Assembly: GCF_045277565.1 (NCBI RefSeq)
Contig: NZ_CP123584.1
Span: 620,001-684,000 of the forward strand
DNA: 64,000 bases
Source of the DNA: Aliisedimentitalea scapharcae
GTDB lineage: Bacteria; Pseudomonadota; Alphaproteobacteria; Rhodobacterales; Rhodobacteraceae
Direction of reading: 5' to 3'
Numbering within the stretch: the first letter of the stretch is position 1; each line of letters begins with the position of its first letter. Positions 25,791 through 32,452 of this stretch are shown here, piece after piece. A program made the position numbers and the translations under genes. The notes beneath the pieces were generated by a model that had not been told where the DNA came from, ran no database searches, and worked only from the letters and a program-made list of their open reading frames with translations.

Positions 25791-26128
25791 CTATTCAGCC
25801 GCGTTCGGGGTCGTGTGTGCTGTGGCCGTTCGGCAAAGGTCGCCCGCGTTTTTGGGGGACATCCAGCGCCGCACCAGCAACCTGGATGCGTAGAAACTGA
25901 GGTGTCCACATCGAGAAGCATCCACAGCAGACCGTGAAAGTCGGCTATTGGGATTTCGACCTGGTGCTGTCCCTGTTTGTGGGGCCCGCACATGCCCAAG
26001 GCGGCGGCAATATCTGTGGGTTCGAATGTTAGGTCAATCCACAGCACACCTACGGCAAGCGCCATCCCGACCGATATCAGCAGTTCTGATGGTAGCGATG
26101 CATGAAGCGGAACGTGCCCGACCTGGTA
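25791..26128 (-). pseudogene. Decayed membrane-protein reading frame downstream of the cyclase
   Basis: Directly after the cyclase stop (TAG 26132-26134), the same minus-strand frame continues with a coherent peptide (VYQVGHVPLHASLPSELL, then ISVGMALAVGVLWIDLTFEP) that lacks a plausible start codon with a ribosome site. After about 70 codons, near 25910, sense passes to another frame (HLSFYASRLLVRRWMSPKN...PNAAE) ending at 25791. The first part contains one likely membrane helix. The pattern suggests a frameshifted remnant of a small membrane protein. Apart from this remnant I see no gene in 25780-26131. Confidence 0.4.
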
Positions 26129-26131
26129 AAC

Positions 26132-27694
26132 CTAGGCCGCCTGAGATGTCGGGATGGCAAACCCCAGAACGGGATGTGAAATATTGTGCAGGTTGATTGC
26201 TCCCAAAGGTTCTGCATCGGGGCAAATTTCTGAAAACTCATGACTGACCACGATGGGGCGGTCGATTTTCTTGCCATAGTCACCTAGCCGGGCAGCTGTA
26301 TTGGCAGCGCTGCCAATAACGGTGAAGTCCAGCCGCTCGCGCGAGCCAACATTGCCGTAGGTGACTGACCCATAGGCAATGCCGATGGCACATTCGCTCC
26401 GTTGCCCGCCCGCGCCGTGATCCGCCTGGTCGAGATGGGTGACGATTTCACGCGCCGAGGTCAGGGCATTGATCCGCGCCTGTCCCGGGTCGGTGTCGGC
26501 GGGAAAGACGGCCAGAACCGCGTCGCCAATGAATTTGAGCACTTCGCCACCGTGATCGTGAATAATAGTCGATGTGGTTTCAAAAAACTGGTTCAGCAAT
26601 TGAATATAGGGAACGCGCCCCAGTTCTTCCTCCAGGCGGGTCGACATGCGCAGGTCACAGAACATGATTGCGGCATCTATGTCATCTCCGTCGCCCCGTC
26701 GAATTTCGCCGCCCAATACACGCGCGCCTGATCGTTTTCCGACATAAGTTTCGAGCAATACCTGGGCGTTTTCGCGCTGCATGAAGACTTCATAGTAGCG
26801 GGCGATGACCGACGAACATTCAAAAATCAGCCCCAGATTCGAAGTCGAGAACCCGTCGGGGTGGTCGCTGGTCAATGTCAGAACATTGATCCTGCCGTCA
26901 GAAAACCGCAACGGCATGGCAACATAATCGGTTGCCCCTTCCTTGCGCAGGTCGTCGATGATTGGAAACGCTTCTGGTGCGGAGGCACTGTTGATCCGGT
27001 GACGTACGCCGCCCAACCCATTCGAGACATGACGCAATGGGCTGTTGATATAGGCGGGGTGGTCGTAGATCTCATAAGACGGCGCGTAGGTTGTGATTTC
27101 TTCGGCCTTGCGCTGCCAAATGAAGTTTTTACCCGCGATCAAGGGGTGCAGGGACCAGGCCATGACAGACAGACGCGACAGAAACACGCCGTGTTCTACC
27201 AGCTTGTCAGCCAGGGCGGCGGTGAAGTCTTCGGGAGTTGGTAGGAAGGCCGCGTCGCGCAGGAGCCAATCTATGACCGGACCACTGATATTGCCGTAAT
27301 CGGGGGTGGTGAGATCATTGCCGTCCAGATCGACGTCCGTGAATGCATCGGGCATAAAACCGATGTAGCCGCGAATGTCTTCGGCTTCGTGCATGGGGGT
27401 GTCGTACATCCAAACAGCGTTTTCGATCTGCTGGTCGGCCAGGATCATATGGCGGTATCCTGCGGTGCCTTTGAACGGGCAAAAGGTCTGAAGGGCAGTG
27501 GGGCTGGTCAGGTCGGCCTGAATGTCGTCAGGCGGGAAATAGAGCGCCGGTTTCAGCCTGGTTTCGAACATCACTTTGGCTCGGGTGCTGGAGGCAAGCA
27601 CCTGTCCGTGGTGGCGGATCGTCACGCGCCCCTTCATGGATCGGATTTCAATTCCGTAGCCAGGGGAAGGAGAAGAGGAGTTGTGAATGTTCAT
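26132..27694 (-). CDS. Class III adenylate/guanylate cyclase with N-terminal DUF427 domain
   Basis: 520 residues. Residues about 15-120 form a DUF427 domain (VTIRHHGQVLASSTRAKVMF, CPFKGTAGYRHM, AVWMYDTP). A middle region of about 190 residues resembles the N-terminal sensor of the second cyclase in this window (EHGVFLSRLSVMAWSLHPLI; EGATDYVAMPL; SDHPDGFSTSNL). The C-terminal cyclase domain has FCDLRMST (metal Asp), LKFIGDAVLAVFP (second metal Asp) and FTVIGSAANTAARLG with the catalytic Asn and Arg. It is soluble, with no membrane segment or signal. The fusion suggests a metabolite-responsive cAMP source. It is monocistronic or followed by the decayed frame at 25791. Confidence 0.88.
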   Translation of the reverse strand: MNIHNSSSPSPGYGIEIRSMKGRVTIRHHGQVLASSTRAKVMFETRLKPALYFPPDDIQADLTSPTALQTFCPFKGTAGYRHMILADQQIENAVWMYDTPMHEAEDIRGYIGFMPDAFTDVDLDGNDLTTPDYGNISGPVIDWLLRDAAFLPTPEDFTAALADKLVEHGVFLSRLSVMAWSLHPLIAGKNFIWQRKAEEITTYAPSYEIYDHPAYINSPLRHVSNGLGGVRHRINSASAPEAFPIIDDLRKEGATDYVAMPLRFSDGRINVLTLTSDHPDGFSTSNLGLIFECSSVIARYYEVFMQRENAQVLLETYVGKRSGARVLGGEIRRGDGDDIDAAIMFCDLRMSTRLEEELGRVPYIQLLNQFFETTSTIIHDHGGEVLKFIGDAVLAVFPADTDPGQARINALTSAREIVTHLDQADHGAGGQRSECAIGIAYGSVTYGNVGSRERLDFTVIGSAANTAARLGDYGKKIDRPIVVSHEFSEICPDAEPLGAINLHNISHPVLGFAIPTSQAA

Positions 27695-27800
27695 GAGCGC
27701 GCGGGTCCTGCAGTGGGCACCTGGTATTGTATCATGTGGGGAGTGCAGGGCAAAATTCCAACCGTGATGCGAAGAATGTCCACGAGGCTCCCGCCCGTCA

Positions 27801-27823
27801 GCAGGACATCCTGGATGTCCTGC
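27801..27823. promoter_or_regulatory. 23-base perfect palindrome upstream of the DUF427-cyclase gene
   Basis: Arms GCAGGACATCC (27801-27811) and GGATGTCCTGC (27813-27823) flank a single T. It lies 107 bases upstream of the cyclase start and between two minus-strand genes. A second inverted repeat, ATTGCGG-N8-CCGCAAT, follows at 27841-27862. There is no T-tract, so an operator or transcript-processing hairpin is more likely than a terminator. Confidence 0.5.
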
Positions 27824-27890
27824 CGCCCGTTGGGCATGGCATTGCGGAGCAGGGCCCGCAATGCGGTTGCACAGTGAATCCGCGCGCCGC

Positions 27891-28592
27891 TCAGATCATT
27901 TGAATCACGTTCTTGTTGATCGCCAGCACATAACCGCGACGGGCGATGTTCTTGACCAGTAGTTCACTGACCAGTTGATTGCCCAGGGTATCGCGCAGCC
28001 GTTTGATGCGCGTTGCGCCTGCCGCTTCGTCGCAGTCCGAAGTATCGCGGCCCGAGATCATCGCTTCGATTTCGACACCGGACAGGACATCGTCGTCCAG
28101 CCGGGCCTCGGCCAGAACGGACAATGTCTCCATCGCAGCCGCAGTCAGCTTGAATCCCATCGAATTCAGATAGACGGTGTTTTCTTCACGGCTGATCAGA
28201 AGTTCGGTGACTTGGATGCCGGATCGTTCGATTTGCGCCATGCGACGGTTCATCGTGACCAACATTACCAAAAACACCAAGGCCGCAATCAACATGGCGG
28301 TGGCGAATATCAACAGAACAAAGATCACCATCCGATAGCTGACCAGCGTGTCTGAAAATGCCGTGCCGGATTGTGCCAGAATTTCGAGCAGCTTGATTTC
28401 GGCCTGGGTCGTCAGGTCGCTTTCAATGAACAGCCGCTCAACGCGGGCGTTGAACGCATTGGCATCGGGCAAGGTTGCCAACAGGACCGTTCCAGCCACA
28501 ATCAGAATGGCGACGATCGCGGCCATTCCATAGGCGACAATACGGGTGCCGGATCTGCGTGTTTCAGAAACGGAGATAGTAGGTTCCGGCAT
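27891..28592 (-). CDS. Membrane-anchored protein with C-terminal winged-helix (OmpR/PhoB-like) domain
   Basis: 233 residues from the ATG at 28592. There are two membrane helices (about residues 19-41, IVAYGMAAIVAILIVAGTVL, and 87-112, MVIFVLLIFATAMLIAALVF) around a short periplasmic loop, then a linker and a C-terminal domain. The last 75 residues (GFKLTAAAMETLSVLAEARL, ATRIKRLRDTLGNQLVSELL, IARRGYVLAI) read as a winged helix of the transcriptional-regulatory C type: variable helix, recognition helix, beta wing GYVLAI. ToxR-like proteins have the opposite order (wing first, then helix). No known name. It could be a one-component membrane regulator. The start overlaps the end of the upstream small gene. 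Confidence 0.7.
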   Translation of the reverse strand: MPEPTISVSETRRSGTRIVAYGMAAIVAILIVAGTVLLATLPDANAFNARVERLFIESDLTTQAEIKLLEILAQSGTAFSDTLVSYRMVIFVLLIFATAMLIAALVFLVMLVTMNRRMAQIERSGIQVTELLISREENTVYLNSMGFKLTAAAMETLSVLAEARLDDDVLSGVEIEAMISGRDTSDCDEAAGATRIKRLRDTLGNQLVSELLVKNIARRGYVLAINKNVIQMI

Positions 28593-28860
28593 TGGCCTTC
28601 CTTTGTTGCAATCCTTCGGGACCAAAGACGGCGAGAACATTCAGCAATGTCCATCCTGCCGCCGACAGCCGGGGCGAGATCTCGGATTTGGCGGATCCCT
28701 TGTCGCAAGAACCATTCAATTGCGCGACACCGTAATGGAGCCGCAACGGATTATCCTGTTTCGCCTTGTAGTCGGCATAGCATGCGTCGGCAAAGGAAGG
28801 CGCAGGCAACAGGCCGACCAAAAGGCCGACCAGGGCGGAGATCATGAGCATGTGTTTCAT
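28564..28860 (-). CDS. Small exported protein of unknown function
   Basis: 98 residues with a clear signal peptide (MLMISALVGLLVGLLP, cleavage after PSFA) and a mature part of about 75 residues with two cysteines (ACYADYKAKQ; NGSCDKG). The CYADYKAKQDNPLRLHYGVA motif is reminiscent of conserved hypothetical proteins in Rhodobacteraceae. It precedes and overlaps by 29 bases the membrane winged-helix gene, implying coupled expression. The product probably acts in the periplasm. I do not recognise a function. Confidence 0.75.
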   Translation of the reverse strand: MKHMLMISALVGLLVGLLPAPSFADACYADYKAKQDNPLRLHYGVAQLNGSCDKGSAKSEISPRLSAAGWTLLNVLAVFGPEGLQQRKANAGTYYLRF

Positions 28861-28886
28861 GTCGGTATCCTGCGCTGGTTGGGGCG

Positions 28887-28934
28887 GTTATTCAATAACA
28901 ACAGGGATTTGAGCGAGTTGATATTCGATAACAA
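28887..28934. repeat. Pair of 15-base elements in the divergent intergenic region
   Basis: GTTATTCAATAACAA at 28887-28901 and GATATTCGATAACAA at 28920-28934 match at 13 of 15 positions and are 33 bases apart, about three helical turns. The first contains the palindrome GTTATT-C-AATAAC. They lie between the divergent exported-protein genes (starts at 28860 and 29059) and could bind the adjacent winged-helix protein. Nothing else is evident in 28861-29058. Confidence 0.4.
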
Positions 28935-29058
28935 GGCCCCGATATTGCCTGTCGGAGCCGAGAAACACCAGGTTCAGGTCATGCCGCGTTCGCCGATGGT
29001 TCAAACGAAAAACCGGGCTGGGCGAACAGAACACGGATCACACCTGAAAGGAAAAACG

Positions 29059-29553
29059 ATGTCTCTTGCTTCCTCCCAATCCAACCGCCCTGCTTTGCAT
29101 CGCCGGTTTATTGCCATCGTGCTTGCTGCATCTGTTGCTGTGACCGGGTTTACGGCCGCTCCCGCCCGTGCCGGTGATGACCTGGGTAAAATTCTGGCGG
29201 GGCTGGCCGCGATTGCTCTCATCGGGGTTGCAGTTGAAAAGCGCCGCAAAGACAAGGCAGAGGTCGTCACCCGAAATCCAGTCCATGTCGACCCATACAA
29301 ACCCAAACATGGCGGGCCGCGGAATTTGCCGCCGCGTGTGGCCCGGTATGACTTGCCCCGTCATTGTGTCAGGACGTTTCCCGGGGCTGGGGAAACGCGG
29401 ATTCTTGGTTTGCGTTGTCTGAAGAACAATTACAGTTATGTCGGTTCATTGCCCCAGGCCTGTCGTGTCACGGTGGATACGGGGCACAAGCATCGCACCG
29501 GCTACGTTGCTCGTTGCTTGAAGAAACGCGGATATCGGATCACCCGCCGCTAA
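29059..29553 (+). CDS. Small secreted protein of unknown function
   Basis: 164 residues from the ATG at 29059 (GAAAGGAAAAACG upstream). A signal peptide spans FIAIVLAASVAVTGFTAAPARA. The mature part begins with a hydrophobic stretch (LGKILAGLAAIALIGVAVE) followed by a basic region and four cysteines (HCVRTF, LRCLKNN, ACRVTV, RCLKKRG) that could form two disulfides in the periplasm. It is rich in Arg/Lys, with predicted pI strongly basic. No family name recognised. It is divergent from the exported protein at 28860. Confidence 0.75.
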   Translation: MSLASSQSNRPALHRRFIAIVLAASVAVTGFTAAPARAGDDLGKILAGLAAIALIGVAVEKRRKDKAEVVTRNPVHVDPYKPKHGGPRNLPPRVARYDLPRHCVRTFPGAGETRILGLRCLKNNYSYVGSLPQACRVTVDTGHKHRTGYVARCLKKRGYRITRR

Positions 29554-29662
29554 GTGCGGGATCGAGCAGGCCCCCACGTTGCAAGGGGGCGGGAAGAGGT
29601 GGGCGGTGTGCCTGCCTCTTTTCCCTTGTGTTGAACAGGTGTTTTCTGGTTTTCAGAAGGGT

Positions 29663-30280
29663 ATGAATTTACCGAATTTCGAGATGGAAACCCATTTGCA
29701 GGCGCAAGGATACTTGCACATCGCGGGGGTTGATGAAGTCGGGCGGGGTCCATTGGCCGGCCCTGTCGTGGCTGCGGCGGTCATTCTGGATCCCGATGCG
29801 ATACCGGATGGGTTGAACGATTCCAAAAAGCTGTCGCACAAGCGGCTGATCGCGCTGGAGGCCGAAATCCTTGCTCTCGCCAAGGTTGGGATCGGCGAGG
29901 CGAGCGTCGAAGAAATCGACGAACTCAATATCTTGAGAGCTTCGCACGTGGCGATGATGCGCGCGGTTGCTGCTCTGAAACCGGCAGCGGATTTCCTATT
30001 GATTGACGGCAATTTGCTGCCGCGGGGATTGGAGCGGCCCGCCGAAACTGTCATCGGCGGAGATGGGCGTTGCGTGTCGATTTCGGCAGCTTCAATTGTG
30101 GCCAAAATGTGTCGCGATCGGATGATGGTGGATTTGGCGCAACAGTATCCAGGATATGGATGGGAAAAGAACGTTGGTTATCCCACCAAACAGCACCGTG
30201 AGGCACTGCAAAATCTGGGGGTAACCCCACATCATAGACGTTCATTCAAGCCCATACACAATATCTTGTATCAAGAGTGA
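29663..30280 (+). CDS. rnhB: Ribonuclease HII
   Basis: 205 residues from the ATG at 29663. Catalytic motifs: Asp-Glu in IAGVDEVGRGPLAGPVV, the DSKKLS loop, DFLLIDGN and SAASIVAKMCRDRMM. RNase HII cleaves RNA in RNA-DNA hybrids, including single misincorporated ribonucleotides. It lies just upstream of ccrM, an arrangement I associate with Rhodobacterales. Confidence 0.95.
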   Translation: MNLPNFEMETHLQAQGYLHIAGVDEVGRGPLAGPVVAAAVILDPDAIPDGLNDSKKLSHKRLIALEAEILALAKVGIGEASVEEIDELNILRASHVAMMRAVAALKPAADFLLIDGNLLPRGLERPAETVIGGDGRCVSISAASIVAKMCRDRMMVDLAQQYPGYGWEKNVGYPTKQHREALQNLGVTPHHRRSFKPIHNILYQE

Positions 30281-30316
30281 ACCGTAAGCATTTGTTTCAA
30301 AAAAGAAATTGACCCT

Positions 30317-30332
30317 GATTCGCCTTTGACTC
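30317..30332. promoter_or_regulatory. Two GANTC methylation sites in the ccrM leader/promoter
   Basis: GATTC at 30317-30321 and GACTC at 30328-30332 lie 56-71 bases before the ccrM start. GANTC is the site CcrM itself methylates; in Caulobacter, GANTC sites in the ccrM upstream region link its expression to methylation state. A TTAA half-site at 30342-30345 may belong to a CtrA box. A possible -35 TTGACC is at 30309. Confidence 0.5.
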
Positions 30333-30387
30333 ATCCTGTCATTAACCAAATGAGCGCAAAAATGCGCCGCGGTTTAGAGGCAGAGTG

Positions 30388-31491
30388 ATGACAAAGACCA
30401 TGACCCAGAGCGCAACTGCGCTCCCATTAAACACGATTCTTGACGGGGACTGCATCGAAGTGATGAACAGTCTGCCCGCGAATTCGGTCGATCTGATTTT
30501 CGCGGATCCCCCGTATAACCTCCAGCTCAAAGGGCAATTGCACCGCCCCGATAACAGTCAGGTTGATGCTGTTGACGACCATTGGGACCAATTTGCGAGC
30601 TTCAAGGTCTATGATGATTTCACCCGCGCATGGCTCAAGGCGGCGCGTCGCCTGCTGAAACCCAATGGCGCGATCTGGGTGATCGGATCGTATCACAACA
30701 TCTTTCGGGTGGGATCTGCCCTGCAGGATCAGGGCTATTGGATTCTCAATGATGTCGTATGGCGCAAATCAAATCCGATGCCGAATTTCCGTGGCAAACG
30801 GTTTACCAATGCGCATGAGACGATGATCTGGGCCTCCAAGGAAGAAGGGGCCAAATACACATTCAACTACGAAGCACTGAAATCCCTGAACGAAGGAATT
30901 CAGATGCGTTCGGATTGGGTGTTGCCGATCTGTACCGGGCATGAGCGCTTGAAAGATGAAAACGGCGACAAGGCACATCCGACACAAAAACCGGAAAGCC
31001 TGTTGCACCGGATTCTTGTCGGCTCGACGAATCCTGGTGACGTCATTCTGGATCCCTTTTTTGGAACTGGGACAACCGGTGCCGTCGCCAAGATGTTGGG
31101 ACGGGATTTCATTGGTATCGAACGCGAGGAGAGCTACCGCAAGGTTGCAAAAAAACGGATCTCCAAAGTGCGAAAATTTGACCGTGACGCGCTGCAGGTG
31201 AGCACGTCCAAACGGGCCGAACCACGCGTTCCCTTTGGGCAATTGGTCGAACGCGGCATGTTGCGTCCTGGCGAAGAGCTGTTTTCGATGAACCAACGGC
31301 ACAAGGCCAAGGTTCGCGCTGATGGCACGCTGATCGGAGGTGACGTAAGGGGATCGATCCACCAGGTTGGTGCCGCGCTGGAGAACGCCCCATCGTGCAA
31401 CGGTTGGACCTACTGGTGCTTCAAACGTGATGGTAAAACGGTACCAATCGACGTGTTGCGCCAGCAAATTCGCGCAGAAATGCGAAACTGA
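30388..31491 (+). CDS. ccrM: CcrM-type GANTC DNA adenine methyltransferase
   Basis: 367 residues from the ATG at 30388. It is a beta-class amino-methyltransferase: catalytic DPPY in FADPPYNLQLKGQL near the N-terminus and the AdoMet motif DPFFGTGTTGAVAKMLGR after it. The C-terminal extension of about 90 residues (NGWTYWCFKRDGKTVPIDVL) is the DNA-recognition domain of CcrM. It methylates the adenine of GANTC and marks replication progress in alphaproteobacteria. It ends before a strong terminator at 31555. Confidence 0.95.
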   Translation: MTKTMTQSATALPLNTILDGDCIEVMNSLPANSVDLIFADPPYNLQLKGQLHRPDNSQVDAVDDHWDQFASFKVYDDFTRAWLKAARRLLKPNGAIWVIGSYHNIFRVGSALQDQGYWILNDVVWRKSNPMPNFRGKRFTNAHETMIWASKEEGAKYTFNYEALKSLNEGIQMRSDWVLPICTGHERLKDENGDKAHPTQKPESLLHRILVGSTNPGDVILDPFFGTGTTGAVAKMLGRDFIGIEREESYRKVAKKRISKVRKFDRDALQVSTSKRAEPRVPFGQLVERGMLRPGEELFSMNQRHKAKVRADGTLIGGDVRGSIHQVGAALENAPSCNGWTYWCFKRDGKTVPIDVLRQQIRAEMRN

Positions 31492-31554
31492 TCAAAAATA
31501 CCTCATAAACAAGAACACCGCCGGTGCCTGTGGCCTGTCACGTGGCACTAAACT

Positions 31555-31580
31555 GCCCCGCCTTGCGGCGGGGCTTTTTT
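31555..31580 (+). terminator. Rho-independent terminator after ccrM
   Basis: GCCCCGCC (31555-31562), TTGC loop, GGCGGGGC (31567-31574), then TTTTTT. It is a strong stem with a U-tract, 63 bases after the ccrM stop. Confidence 0.9.
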
Positions 31581-31680
31581 ATGTGGGCGATTGCCGACAT
31601 TTGTAATTGGTTTCCGAGTTCATTTGCTCCGGCGGCGCTCGAACCTCCGTCGGCCGTGGGTCCGCTGCCAGCCACCAAAG

Positions 31681-32326
31681 TTTGATTGCGGTTTTGTGAG
31701 TGACGAACAGGATGGTCTTTGGCCCGATCACAGCTCAGCAAAATACCGGCTAAAGAGGTCCTTTGTCCGGTCTGCTGAAATCCGCTTGCGCCGCTGCTCC
31801 AAGGCCCGAAACCCTTCCTGTTTGACTGTGGGGAGGGCGATAGACCACAAGAGGCCATGCGCAAATAGATTTCTCGCTTGACCGCACCCAGCTTTCATTC
31901 GTCGCCGCAGCTGCATGTCCATGTGGAATCCGCACGGCTGCAGCGACCGGCCTGTGTGCGCAAGCACTCGGGCCAATGCACCGCCGGTTGGACCGGAAGC
32001 CTAACCGACATGCACAGAGTTCAGCCGGGTCAAGACGTTGATGTGCCAGCTTGGTTTCTCCCGATGGACAGGTGAAACTCATCACCGGCCCACCTATGTT
32101 TGACAACAACGTAACCGAATAAGTCGTCTTGTGAACATCGAGACCGACCACGACATGTTGACCCTCGAACACTCTCACAAAACACGACAGATGTGTTGCT
32201 TGCTTGACCGGGCTGAAGACGATTTTGTGTGGAGTATTCGGATATCGCAGCAGGTCGCCGCGCCGCCGTCCCGAATGGTGGGGCATCAATCCGGCCAATG
32301 TGTGAGGTGGCCAGGTTTGATTGCGG
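31681..32326. repeat. 11-base direct repeats flanking the IS110 remnant
   Basis: TTTGATTGCGG occurs at 31681-31691 and again at 32316-32326, bracketing the transposase-like frames. They may mark former ends or a duplication, or be coincidence. The stretch 31581-31727 and 32166-32452 otherwise shows no gene. Confidence 0.3.
31728..32165 (-). pseudogene. IS110-family transposase remnant
   Basis: At about 32156-32120 the minus strand encodes VVVGLDVHKTTYSVTLL, the N-terminal DEDD-type start of IS110/IS1111 transposases. Near 32000 the sense shifts to another frame (LAHTGRSLQPCGFHMDMQLR, then LFAHGLLWSIALPTVKQEGF and KRISADRTKDLFSRYFAEL) ending at 31728. Length is under half of an intact transposase (about 350-400 residues) and the C-terminal serine-rich half is missing. 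It is therefore a truncated, frameshifted relic. It lies next to the kinase/PhnD genes, which look more AT-rich than the rest of the window. Confidence 0.65.
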
Positions 32327-32452
32327 CAGAGGGTCAGCTGCGGCAGTGCATCTTCCCTATTGTCGAGCCTCTCGGCATACTTTTTATTCAATTCTAACCG
32401 TGACAGATGTGAACAAGATCTGCTGGAGCAAAGAAACTGTCCGGAGACTTGG

